Assembly: GCA_900543915.1 (NCBI GenBank)
Contig: UQTB01000014.1
Coordinates: 1 to 53,340 of the forward strand
DNA from: an uncultured Eubacteriales bacterium
GTDB lineage: Bacteria > Bacillota > Clostridia > Christensenellales > Borkfalkiaceae
Length of the DNA stretch: 53,340 nucleotides
Direction: 5' to 3'
Shown piece after piece: positions 1 through 7,703 of the stretch. Position numbers and translations under genes: made by a program. The notes under the pieces were generated by a model. The model was given only the letters and a program-made list of their open reading frames with translations, did no database searches and was not told the origin of the DNA. Position 1 is the stretch's first letter. Each line of letters begins with the position of its first letter.

Positions 1-1
1 G

Positions 2-409
2 ATCCCGCTTCTTTCCAGCGGGCAGGTCGGAGTGGTGTTTCTGTTCCGCACCTTTTTCTCCCAGCAGCCCGGCTCTGTGTTCGAGGCGGCGAAGATCGAC
101 GGCGCGAACGACGTGAATATCTATCTGAAATTCGTGCTTCCCATGGCGCTCCCGATCCTGATGCTGAATTTCGTCTCGATTTTCACCTCGCAGTACAATG
201 ACTTCTTGTGGCCGTCGCTGGTGATCAAGACGGATGAAAAGATGCTGCTGATGACCATTCTGCAGCGGAACGCGGAAAAATTTGAAGGAAAGGAACAGGG
301 GGTAAACTACGCGATGTATCTGATCAGCGGCATCCCGCTGATCTTTACGACCGCAATCAGTCTGCGATACTTTAAAGACGGCGACTTTGCCGCCGGCATG
401 AAGTTATAA
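2..409 (+). CDS. ABC transporter permease, CUT1 sugar type (C-terminal part)
   Basis: This is the last 135 residues of an inner-membrane permease whose start lies upstream of the window; the frame is open from base 2. The sequence EAAKIDGAN followed by a FVLPMALPI stretch is the EAA loop by which binding-protein-dependent permeases contact their ATPase. Its form is that of MalG-like permeases of carbohydrate uptake systems (CUT1). Hydrophobic segments follow the loop, and the protein ends in the family's usual short tail GDFAAGMKL. It lies 20 bp upstream of a lipoprotein gene with no terminator between, so it probably heads the part of the operon visible here. The binding protein and the partner permease would lie upstream, and the substrate cannot be read from this fragment. 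Confidence 0.88.
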   Translation: MPLLSSGQVGVVFLFRTFFSQQPGSVFEAAKIDGANDVNIYLKFVLPMALPILMLNFVSIFTSQYNDFLWPSLVIKTDEKMLLMTILQRNAEKFEGKEQGVNYAMYLISGIPLIFTTAISLRYFKDGDFAAGMKL

Positions 410-429
410 AATCAGAAAAGGAGGAAGTT

Positions 430-2883
430 ATGAGAAAATTTTTGATCGCGGCGCTTTTATGCATGTTAGCCGCGGCGTTCGCCGCATGTGCGGCGGGCAG
501 TCACACGCTCACGTTTGAGGTCAGCGGCGGAAGCGCCGTGCCCGCACAGTCCGTCGGCGCGGATGCCGTCACCGAGCGGCCGGAGGATCCGGTCAGGGAA
601 GGGTATCTGTTCCGCGGATGGTATGCAGACGAGGGGTTCACGGAGTTGTTCGTCTTCGGCGAAGCGCTCACCGAAGACGTCACCGTCTATGCGAAATGGG
701 CGGAGAGCGTCACCCTGACGTTCGATTCGGACGGCGGCAGTGCGGTCCCTGCGCAGGTCATCGAAAAGGGTTCCGTTCCACAAAAGCCGGATGACCCCGT
801 AAAAGACGGGAGTCTGTTCGGGTTCTGGGCGGACGCGGAGGGAAATGCGTTCGACTTTACCGCCGCGCTGGGAGAGAATGCCTCGGTAAAAGCTGTCTGG
901 ACAAACGCCTTTACGGTCACCTTCGATACGGAGGGCCTGACGGCGATTCCCCGCCAGACAGTCAAAAAAGGAGAGAAAGCAACCGATCCGGACGTTCCGC
1001 TCTCCAAGCCGAATCACGAATTTGTCTGCTGGGTGGATGAAGCCGGGGAACCGTACGACTTTGACGCCCCCGTTACGGGCGATATCGTGCTGAAACCGGA
1101 ATGGGTAAAATACTTCAGCGTCACTTACCGCTGGGCGGACGGCAACGGGACGCCCATCGCGACCAAGCGCGTTTACGAGGGGGGAAAGGCGGAAGACTGG
1201 GGCGCCTACAATCAGGCAAAATGGGCGACGGTCGCGCTCTATTGGTATACCTCCGAAAAGGAGAACCCGCTCGTCAACGAAACGGTGAACGAGCTGTCCG
1301 AGCGCTATGATTTTTCAGAAGTGCTGACAGAAGATCTCGATCTTTTTACCTATCAGCAGGAGCGGGTTTCCTGGAAACTGCCCGCGGACGCGACGTATGA
1401 CGAGACGAATCCCTGGAGCATCGAATCCGCCGGCCAGGCGGCGGAAGGGGAGATCTCCTACGGGACCGATCACCTGCGCTTCACCGTCCGGCAGGGCGCG
1501 TCGCACATCAATCAGCTGCAGATGAATCAGATGCTGCTGCCGTTCGACGTGCAGACCATGCGCTATCTGAAATTCACCTATCGGAATCTCTCGGAGAGCG
1601 ACGCTTACGTCCGCGCGTTTATCTACGGCATGAAGCCCGGGGCAAATGCGGTGGAGCAGCTGTACGCCAACAACATCGCGGGGCTGCGGACGGGGATGAG
1701 CGAAAGCGACGGATTCGAGACGTTCGTCGTCGACCTGAACGGCATGGAAGGGACGATCATCTTCGTGCGGCTGGAATTCATCTCTGCCGTATCCGACCCG
1801 CACGATGCGAACGGCACGGATATCATGCTCGGCAGCGTGGCGTTTACAAACGATCTGTCCGGCGCAGCGCGGCACGCGGTTTCCTTTGATTCGGCGGGCG
1901 GCAGCGCCGTGGCGGGGCAGAGCGTCCTGCACGGCTATCCGGCGGGGAAGCCGGACGATCCAGTGAAAGAAGGCAGCATTTTCGGCGGATGGCTGGACGA
2001 AGACGGCAACCCCTATCTCTTTACGGAACCCGTCACCGCGGACCTGACTCTGACCGCCTCGTGGGTGGATCACTTTACCGTCAATTACCGCTATGCGGAC
2101 GGAAACGGTACGCTGATCGAATCCAGAAGCGTCCCGGCGGATGGCGGGTATGCGGTTTACGTCCGCCTGCCGGAGGTCGTCTACGCCACGCAGGCGAATT
2201 ACTGGTATCTCTCCGAGCGGTCCGCTCCGACCGTGGCGGAGCTGAGCGGCCGCTATGATTTCGGCGCGGAGGTGACGGGCAATCTCGATCTGTATTCCTA
2301 TCTCGAAGACAGAGTTTCCTGGGAGCTGCCGGCGGATGCGCAGTACGACGCCGCCAATCCCTGGAAAGCGGAAACTGCCGGCGCGCCCTTTGAGGGGAGC
2401 ATCGCTTACGGCGCCGATCACCTGCGTTTTACCGTTCCGGCCGGTTCCGCGCATATCAATCAGCTGGAAATGAACCAGATGGCGCTGACTTTCGATCCCG
2501 CCCGCATGCGCTATCTCACCGTCACGTATAAAAACCTCTCCGCGACGGACGGAACGCTGCGGCTGTTCGTTTACGGCGATCAGGGATCGGGCATCATACA
2601 GCTGCACGCCTTTAATTACGCCGGTCTGCAGACGGGAATGAAAGAGACGGATGCGTTCGCATCGTTTACAATGGATCTGGGCAATCTCTCGGGGAAGGTG
2701 GTGTTTATCCGGATGGAATTCGTTTCGGACGCATCCGCGCCATGCGACAACAACGGCACGGATATTCTCCTGGGCAGCGTCCTTCTGACGGGGACCGCTC
2801 CGGCTGCGGCGCTGTCCGCCGCGTCCGCGCAGAGGTGGGCGCAAACGCCCGTTTTCTGTGAAAAATTTTTGAATAAGGAGTAA
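430..2883 (+). CDS. Large lipoprotein with InlB-type repeats and a duplicated beta-rich module
   Basis: The 817-residue product has a lipoprotein signal peptide with the lipidated cysteine at about residue 20 (AFAAC), so it should be anchored on the outside of the membrane. Residues about 26-226 hold three Listeria-Bacteroides (InlB B-type) repeats with the hallmark pattern of a GGS turn, a GYxFxGW-like core and a final VYAKW; a fourth lies near 482-546. Two copies of a roughly 250-residue module (about 229-478 and 547-795) are clearly related: each has an ADGNGT strand, a YWY motif, a (W)xLPADA motif, a HINQL segment and a final GTDI(M/L)LGSV. The module resembles a carbohydrate-binding-like beta-sandwich, but this is inference. 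AAGGAGG precedes the ATG at good spacing. A related single-module protein follows four bases later. No catalytic motif is recognisable. Confidence 0.85.
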   Translation: MRKFLIAALLCMLAAAFAACAAGSHTLTFEVSGGSAVPAQSVGADAVTERPEDPVREGYLFRGWYADEGFTELFVFGEALTEDVTVYAKWAESVTLTFDSDGGSAVPAQVIEKGSVPQKPDDPVKDGSLFGFWADAEGNAFDFTAALGENASVKAVWTNAFTVTFDTEGLTAIPRQTVKKGEKATDPDVPLSKPNHEFVCWVDEAGEPYDFDAPVTGDIVLKPEWVKYFSVTYRWADGNGTPIATKRVYEGGKAEDWGAYNQAKWATVALYWYTSEKENPLVNETVNELSERYDFSEVLTEDLDLFTYQQERVSWKLPADATYDETNPWSIESAGQAAEGEISYGTDHLRFTVRQGASHINQLQMNQMLLPFDVQTMRYLKFTYRNLSESDAYVRAFIYGMKPGANAVEQLYANNIAGLRTGMSESDGFETFVVDLNGMEGTIIFVRLEFISAVSDPHDANGTDIMLGSVAFTNDLSGAARHAVSFDSAGGSAVAGQSVLHGYPAGKPDDPVKEGSIFGGWLDEDGNPYLFTEPVTADLTLTASWVDHFTVNYRYADGNGTLIESRSVPADGGYAVYVRLPEVVYATQANYWYLSERSAPTVAELSGRYDFGAEVTGNLDLYSYLEDRVSWELPADAQYDAANPWKAETAGAPFEGSIAYGADHLRFTVPAGSAHINQLEMNQMALTFDPARMRYLTVTYKNLSATDGTLRLFVYGDQGSGIIQLHAFNYAGLQTGMKETDAFASFTMDLGNLSGKVVFIRMEFVSDASAPCDNNGTDILLGSVLLTGTAPAAALSAASAQRWAQTPVFCEKFLNKE

Positions 2884-2887
2884 AACA

Positions 2888-3865
2888 ATGAGACTGAGAC
2901 GGATTATAACTGTACTGCTGGCGGCGGTCCTGGCGGCCGCATGCCCGGCCTGCGCGCCCGCCGCCTATACCGTGCGGTTCGAGACCTTCGGCGGGAGCGA
3001 ATACGCCCCCGTTACGGTCGAGGCCGGCGGGCTGATCGAAGAACCCATGATGCCTGTCAACGGAAACAAATCGTTCGAGGGGTGGTATTGCGACGAGGCG
3101 TGCACGCGCCCCTTCGATTTTTCCGCACCCATCCGAAAAGACACCACCGTCTATGCGAAATGGCTGACGCGTTACAATGTAAATTATTACTATAACGGCG
3201 AAATTCTGCAGCGCAGAAAGGTCGCCGAGGGGAGCGCCGCCGAGCGCATTACCTATCTGTCGGGCAGCCTGGAGGTGACGGACTGGTACACCGAAGCAGA
3301 TCTTCTCCGCAAATACGACTTTACGGAACCGGTCACGGGAGACCTCAACCTCTACGCATTCGCGCGCATCAAGACGAAGTGGGAATTTCCCGCAGATATC
3401 AATGTCGGAACGGGCTGGATCATACAGGCGGACACCACCGACCGCGCCGGTTCGATCACCGCGCTGGAAGACGGCATGCGCGTGGATTTCGACGATCCGA
3501 GCGCATGGGATACCTATCTCAGGAGTCCGGAGCTCTCCATTCCCAATCTTTCGGATTATAAGCGCATCGTCATCCGTTACAAAAATCTGTCCGCCCAGAA
3601 GAACCTTAAGGTCTATTTTTTCCGCACGACCGATCTGGTCTGGGACGGAAAGGGGGAAAATTTCCCCATACTCGAGACAAATATGTCCGAGACGGATGCA
3701 TTTGCGACCGCAACCATCGAGATCGCAAATACCGCGACCCTGAGCGGGAACTGGACGGGAACGCTCTGGCTGCTCCGCTTTGAAGTCAAACAGGCGGACG
3801 GGGATATTTACGAACAGCCTGCGGGAAGTTCCTTTATCCTGCAGAGCATCGCTCTGGAGAAGTAA
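2888..3865 (+). CDS. Lipoprotein with one InlB-type repeat and one beta-rich module
   Basis: The 325-residue product begins with a hydrophobic signal and a lipobox-like LAAAC (Cys19; Cys22 is an alternative). One InlB B-type repeat follows (about 28-95, ending VYAKW). The rest (about 96-325) is a single copy of the beta-rich module that is duplicated in the preceding gene: it shares the WEFPAD motif, the IVIRYKNLS strand, the MSETDAFA segment and the final hydrophobic strand. The ribosome binding site AAGGAG overlaps the stop codon of the upstream gene, and the next gene starts one base after this stop, so the three are surely co-translated. It is probably a surface glycan-binding or scaffold protein, but no family of known function was recognised. 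Confidence 0.83.
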   Translation: MRLRRIITVLLAAVLAAACPACAPAAYTVRFETFGGSEYAPVTVEAGGLIEEPMMPVNGNKSFEGWYCDEACTRPFDFSAPIRKDTTVYAKWLTRYNVNYYYNGEILQRRKVAEGSAAERITYLSGSLEVTDWYTEADLLRKYDFTEPVTGDLNLYAFARIKTKWEFPADINVGTGWIIQADTTDRAGSITALEDGMRVDFDDPSAWDTYLRSPELSIPNLSDYKRIVIRYKNLSAQKNLKVYFFRTTDLVWDGKGENFPILETNMSETDAFATATIEIANTATLSGNWTGTLWLLRFEVKQADGDIYEQPAGSSFILQSIALEK

Positions 3866-3866
3866 C

Positions 3867-5135
3867 ATGGAAATCAACCGAAAGGCATTTTTCGCGAAGC
3901 GGGAGGAGAAGATCCTGGATATCAAGCGGGAAACGCCGCCCTTCAATTACGTCTCTCTTCATATCCGTTCAGAGGTCTTTCTGAAGGGGTATCTCGTCGC
4001 GGAAATCGGGGAAGAAGCATTTATCTGGCAGGATTTTTTCGTCGAACCGACGGATGAGACCGTCTCCTTTTTCTTGGAAGACGAGCGCGCCGCGTCCGTC
4101 TGCCGCCTGATCCGGATCCGCTTCAACAACCTGGAAAACAAGGCCGGCAACGTCGAGATATACGGGATCGAGACGAAGATGCGGGAGAAGTTCTGCGGAA
4201 AGCGCTATTATGCCAATTCCTTTCTCTGCATGGGATTCGATGCGGATCTGGGGCCGGTCATTTCCTACCTTTCGTCGTCAAAGTACCGCATCCGGGAGAC
4301 GGATGACGCCCGCCCGCGCATTCTCTTTGAAGCTGCGGAAAACGTCGACGGGAAAGCGAACTGCAATCTCATCAATACGTATGATAACGGGCGTTTTCCG
4401 CAGCAGTCCTACTCGGGCGCGAGCCTGCTGCCCTATCAGGCGAACGTTTACAAGGACACCGTCTGGGTATTCAACCCCGTACAGGCGGGCGATCACGCGG
4501 GCTTTCACAGCAGAATCGCGGACTACCGGCTGGAAAAAGACGGCGTTTATTTCAAGATACGCCCTTTGGACTGGGCAAAACGGAACAGCCCGTTGGATTG
4601 CTATATGGAAGTATCTTACGCGCTGGGGCCCGCTTATGTGAGGGTATCCAACCGCTTTGTGGATTTTTCCATGCTGCACGTCGGGCTGGAACAGAAGCCG
4701 GTAAGGCAGGAGCTGCCTACCTTCAATACCCTGGCGTCTCTCGGGAGCTTTGCCTATCCGCTCTCCAACCGCAAGAACGCGGTGGCGGAAGAGCTGGATT
4801 TCTGGGGAGATGAAGACACCAACGAGCGCCTGTTTTTCAAAACGCCGTCCTGCTGGTCCGGCTGGGTCAACGAAGCGCAGTACGGCGTGGGACTTCTGAC
4901 GCCGGGGATCACCGACCACTTTGCGGGGAAGTTCGGCGCCAACCGCAGGTACCGGGGCCCGTCGCACCGGTCGGAGTTCGTCAATCACGTGGCGGGCGTC
5001 GTGAATTTCAATCTGGAAAGTCTGGCGCCCATCCGCTATGACTTTTATCTGAGCGTGGGGCATCTGGATGAGATCGGGCGGGCGTTTGCGTCTGTGCAGC
5101 GGGGAAAAACCGCCGGCAGGCAGAGCAGGAGGTGA
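3867..5135 (+). CDS. Protein of unknown function without signal peptide, paralogue of the lipoprotein at 5957
   Basis: The 422-residue product starts at the ATG one base after the previous stop. GGAGAAG lies just upstream, and the open frame upstream of this ATG overlaps the preceding gene and is not needed. No signal peptide or membrane segment is visible, so it is predicted to be cytoplasmic. Residues about 20-115 look like a beta-rich domain ending IEIYGIETK-like. The core (about 140-415) shares with the lipoprotein at 5957-7375 the motifs (D)xGRxxQQSY, a FNPVQxGD-like stretch, the shared RPLDWAK, a final WVNExxYGVGL(Y/L)TP, and RYxxYLSVG near the end. The fold looks like an all-beta sandwich of the kind found in sugar-active proteins, but catalytic residues cannot be assigned. 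Confidence 0.82.
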   Translation: MEINRKAFFAKREEKILDIKRETPPFNYVSLHIRSEVFLKGYLVAEIGEEAFIWQDFFVEPTDETVSFFLEDERAASVCRLIRIRFNNLENKAGNVEIYGIETKMREKFCGKRYYANSFLCMGFDADLGPVISYLSSSKYRIRETDDARPRILFEAAENVDGKANCNLINTYDNGRFPQQSYSGASLLPYQANVYKDTVWVFNPVQAGDHAGFHSRIADYRLEKDGVYFKIRPLDWAKRNSPLDCYMEVSYALGPAYVRVSNRFVDFSMLHVGLEQKPVRQELPTFNTLASLGSFAYPLSNRKNAVAEELDFWGDEDTNERLFFKTPSCWSGWVNEAQYGVGLLTPGITDHFAGKFGANRRYRGPSHRSEFVNHVAGVVNFNLESLAPIRYDFYLSVGHLDEIGRAFASVQRGKTAGRQSRR

Positions 5136-5138
5136 AGC

Positions 5139-5957
5139 GTGAAAGAATTCAGCTGCGTTTTCAACGAATCGGTCAGCCGGGACTTTCAATGCGAAAAGAT
5201 GGGCGTCTGCACGCAGGAAGGACATCAGCTGTTTTCCGCATTTTCCGAGCAGTTTGCCATGGTGTTTGTCCGGAAAGGATGGTTCGGCATCCTCGCGGAC
5301 AATGCGAAGTTCGATCTGAAGGCGGGGGATCTGCTCTTTTCTCAGCCCTTTACCGCGTTCCGCATGAGCGGCTGTTCGGCGGAATACGAATATCGGTATC
5401 TGCTGTTCGGGGGGATCGTCGCTCAGAAGTATTTCCGCACGGGCGAGAAAATTCAGGTACGTCGCTGCGGGGACGCGCTGGCAAAGCGCTTTGACCAGCT
5501 GTTTTCGGCGCGCGAGGGCGGGCTTCGCGGCGAACTGGAAGCGGTTTCCCTGCTCTCCTCGGGGTTAGCCGAGATGAGTGAACGGAGCGACCGCGCGACG
5601 TTCGGCTACGGCGGCACCATCGACGAGTTTATCCGGTACGTGAACGAAAATTACATGACGCCGTTCAGCGTGTCCGAGCTGTGCAGAAAAATGGGCGTTT
5701 CCGTCAATTACTTCACCAATTATTTTTCCAAACGGGTCAACAAATCTCCCAAGCAGTACGTTATCGATCTGCGCGTCTCGAAAGCGAAAAACATGCTTGA
5801 AACGTCCAATCTGGCCGTGAACGAGATCGCGCGTTACGTCGGCTATGAAGAACCCCTCTATTTTTCGCGCGAGTTCAAGAAAAAGACGGGCGTCTCTCCC
5901 AACGAGTACCGTAAACTCGCGAAAAACACCCTGATCGATTTAAAGGAGTACGTATAA
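5139..5957 (+). CDS. AraC-family transcriptional regulator
   Basis: The 272-residue product has an N-terminal cupin-like sensing region (about 20-90, with the LKAGDLLFSQP turn) and a C-terminal pair of helix-turn-helix motifs from about residue 160 to 262. The second half shows classic AraC family features: FSVSELCRKMGVS in the first helix-turn-helix, and ARYVGYEEPLYFSREFKK followed by GVSPNEYRK in the second. It starts with GTG; AGGAGG ends seven bases upstream, and no ATG suits better. The stop overlaps the ATG of the next gene (TAATG). It sits between two paralogous genes of the operon, so it most likely senses a sugar or its breakdown product and regulates this locus. Its binding site was not identified. 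Confidence 0.93.
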   Translation: MKEFSCVFNESVSRDFQCEKMGVCTQEGHQLFSAFSEQFAMVFVRKGWFGILADNAKFDLKAGDLLFSQPFTAFRMSGCSAEYEYRYLLFGGIVAQKYFRTGEKIQVRRCGDALAKRFDQLFSAREGGLRGELEAVSLLSSGLAEMSERSDRATFGYGGTIDEFIRYVNENYMTPFSVSELCRKMGVSVNYFTNYFSKRVNKSPKQYVIDLRVSKAKNMLETSNLAVNEIARYVGYEEPLYFSREFKKKTGVSPNEYRKLAKNTLIDLKEYV

Positions 5958-7375
5958 TGAAACATGCAATCATCATGCTGTTGTGCGGCGTTCTGGCATT
6001 CTGCGCGCTCGCGGGCGCGGCGGGCTGCCGGGAAAACAAGGAGGATAACGAAATGGAATGGACATGGCTGTTGCCGGCGCCCGAAGAGAGGACGCTGGAT
6101 GCGGGCGAGGAATTCGCCGTCGCGCTGAACGCTCAGATCGGCGACGCCAACTATTTGGAACTCCGGGTGGAGTCCGGAGCGGATCTGAGGGGCGTCATCG
6201 CATATCACAATGCGGAAGATCCGGAAGAAAAAAACGAAGAGGATTTTTATATCGGCAGGGAACAGACTTCCTTCCGGCAGATTCTCGATTTTTACTTTGA
6301 AAACGCCTACGACAAAGTGCTCGAATCCGTTACGCTGAAAAACGCGGGGACGGAGCGCGCCTCCGTCCGCGTGAATGCCGTCGGCTGCGCGGTCAAAGAG
6401 TGGTACGGTTCCGCGCAGGTCTTTCTCGAGAAAGAAAATATCAGGCTGGGCGTCGATATGAACGCGGGCGGCGCGATCAACTATCTCGAGCTGCTGAATG
6501 CGCGCGTCGAACAGGTGAAAATGCCGGACGGCAGCGTGGAGATCGGTATCAATTATGCGGCGAAGGACGGCGCGGAGCTGATGTACGACAGCGTGAACCT
6601 CATCAACGAGATGGATCGGGGCAGGTTGGTTCAGCAGTCGTATTACGGGACTTCTTCGCCTCCGTACGAATGCGCGCAGTATATCGGCACGGCGTGGCCG
6701 TATAATCCCGTGCAGGGCGGCGACTATACGGGGACTTCCTCTCAGATTGTCGATTTCGAGTTTTCGGAGGATGAAATCTATGTCAAAACGCGCCCCCTGG
6801 ATTGGGCGAAAGAAGAGTCCGCCACGGATTCTTACATGGAGAACTGGTATTCGATCGAAGACGGCGTAGTCAGGGTGCGCAACGCGTTTACGGATTTCTC
6901 GGGCTGGGTGCATACGTACCGCGATCAGGAACTTCCCGCGTTTTACGGCACGATTGCGCTCGGCACGCTCGTCACTTATCAGGGGGACGCTCCGTTTACG
7001 GGCGGCGACCTCTCGAATCACCCCGGCCTCGGCAACTGGGTGGGACAGGGAAGAGCCTATTGGGACAACATCACCGAAAACTGGGCGGCGTGGGTGAATG
7101 AAGATGATTTCGGCGTCGGTCTTTACACGCCGGACGTCACGCATATTCTGACCGGTAAAGTCGGCACCAAACAATATACTTCCGCGCTCAGCAAAGCGGA
7201 GGCGTGCACGTATACGACGCTGATCGGGCGGATGCGGATCCGCACCTTCGAGACGCTCCGCTACGAATATTATCTCTCCGTGGGCAACGTCGCAAGTATC
7301 CGCCGCGCGTTTTACCGCCTGCACGAGAACGGCGCGGCGAACGGACAGGTCGCGGAGTGGTGCGCTTCCAAATGA
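5957..7375 (+). CDS. Lipoprotein of unknown function, paralogue of the protein at 3867
   Basis: The 472-residue product starts at an ATG overlapping the stop of the AraC gene; AAGGAG lies nine bases upstream. A signal peptide ends in LAGAAGC, with Cys24 as the lipid site. A beta-rich domain (about 35-150) precedes a core that matches the 3867 protein: GRLVQQSYYG, a YNPVQGGDYTG stretch, VKTRPLDWAKEE, ENWAAWVNEDDFGVGLYTP and RYEYYLSVG. Thus one member of the family stays inside and this one is lipid-anchored outside. Conserved acidic and aromatic residues in these motifs would suit a glycan-acting enzyme or a glycan-binding protein; that is inference only. It is the last gene before the terminator at 7476-7510. 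Confidence 0.83.
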   Translation: MKHAIIMLLCGVLAFCALAGAAGCRENKEDNEMEWTWLLPAPEERTLDAGEEFAVALNAQIGDANYLELRVESGADLRGVIAYHNAEDPEEKNEEDFYIGREQTSFRQILDFYFENAYDKVLESVTLKNAGTERASVRVNAVGCAVKEWYGSAQVFLEKENIRLGVDMNAGGAINYLELLNARVEQVKMPDGSVEIGINYAAKDGAELMYDSVNLINEMDRGRLVQQSYYGTSSPPYECAQYIGTAWPYNPVQGGDYTGTSSQIVDFEFSEDEIYVKTRPLDWAKEESATDSYMENWYSIEDGVVRVRNAFTDFSGWVHTYRDQELPAFYGTIALGTLVTYQGDAPFTGGDLSNHPGLGNWVGQGRAYWDNITENWAAWVNEDDFGVGLYTPDVTHILTGKVGTKQYTSALSKAEACTYTTLIGRMRIRTFETLRYEYYLSVGNVASIRRAFYRLHENGAANGQVAEWCASK

Positions 7376-7416
7376 TGCGCGCGGGCACATTCTGCATGCG
7401 GCGGTTATTCGTTTTC

Positions 7417-7448
7417 GTTCTATCATCTATTCGATAATATGATAGAAC
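7417..7448. repeat. Perfect 10-bp inverted repeat in intergenic region
   Basis: GTTCTATCAT (7417-7426) and ATGATAGAAC (7439-7448) are exact reverse complements separated by 12 bp. There is no U-run after it, so it is not a normal terminator. It could be an RNA-stabilising hairpin at the 3' end of the upstream operon or a protein-binding operator. Confidence 0.6.
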
Positions 7449-7475
7449 TTTGTTCGGCCGCTTTCAGTCGGATTC

Positions 7476-7510
7476 ACAGGGTTTTCCGCAGTGGGAAACC
7501 CTGTATTTTT
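7476..7510 (+). terminator. Intrinsic terminator of the AraC/lipoprotein operon
   Basis: A 12-bp stem (ACAGGGTTTTCC paired with GGGAAACCCTGT, one G-U pair) with loop GCAGT is followed by ATTTTT. It ends the operon whose last gene stops at 7375. Between 7511 and 7611 nothing further is recognisable. Confidence 0.9.
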
Positions 7511-7611
7511 ATGGAATAAAGATGCAGTTTCCGGCATTTTTATAAGTTCTCCCGCGCCGATTCTGGCATGAAATGGAATTGTGAAAATGTTTTGAATTGC
7601 AGTTTATTCAC

Positions 7612-7641
7612 TTGACAAATATGCGGTTTGTTTGCTATACT
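7612..7641 (+). promoter_or_regulatory. Sigma-A promoter for the 1337-residue lipoprotein gene
   Basis: TTGACA (7612-7617), an 18-bp spacer and TATACT (7636-7641). It lies 63 bp upstream of the ATG at 7704 and directly downstream of a terminator, so this gene is its own transcription unit. Confidence 0.82.
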
Positions 7642-7703
7642 TACTGATAATTTCAATTAACATAGACAGAACCTTTCGGATAAGTATTTATAAGGAGAAA
7701 CTC

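Noticed and set aside
1315..2844. A 509-codon open frame on the minus strand
   Set aside because: It lies entirely opposite the first lipoprotein gene, has an Arg/His/Ile-rich composition typical of antisense frames, no ribosome binding site and no recognisable domain. Similar antisense frames opposite pyr and pur genes (for example 36988-38292 and 44593-45858) were rejected for the same reasons.
7632..7703. Longer start for the 1337-residue lipoprotein
   Set aside because: The extra residues would be encoded inside the promoter and 5' untranslated region, begin with TTG, lack a ribosome binding site and would spoil the signal peptide.
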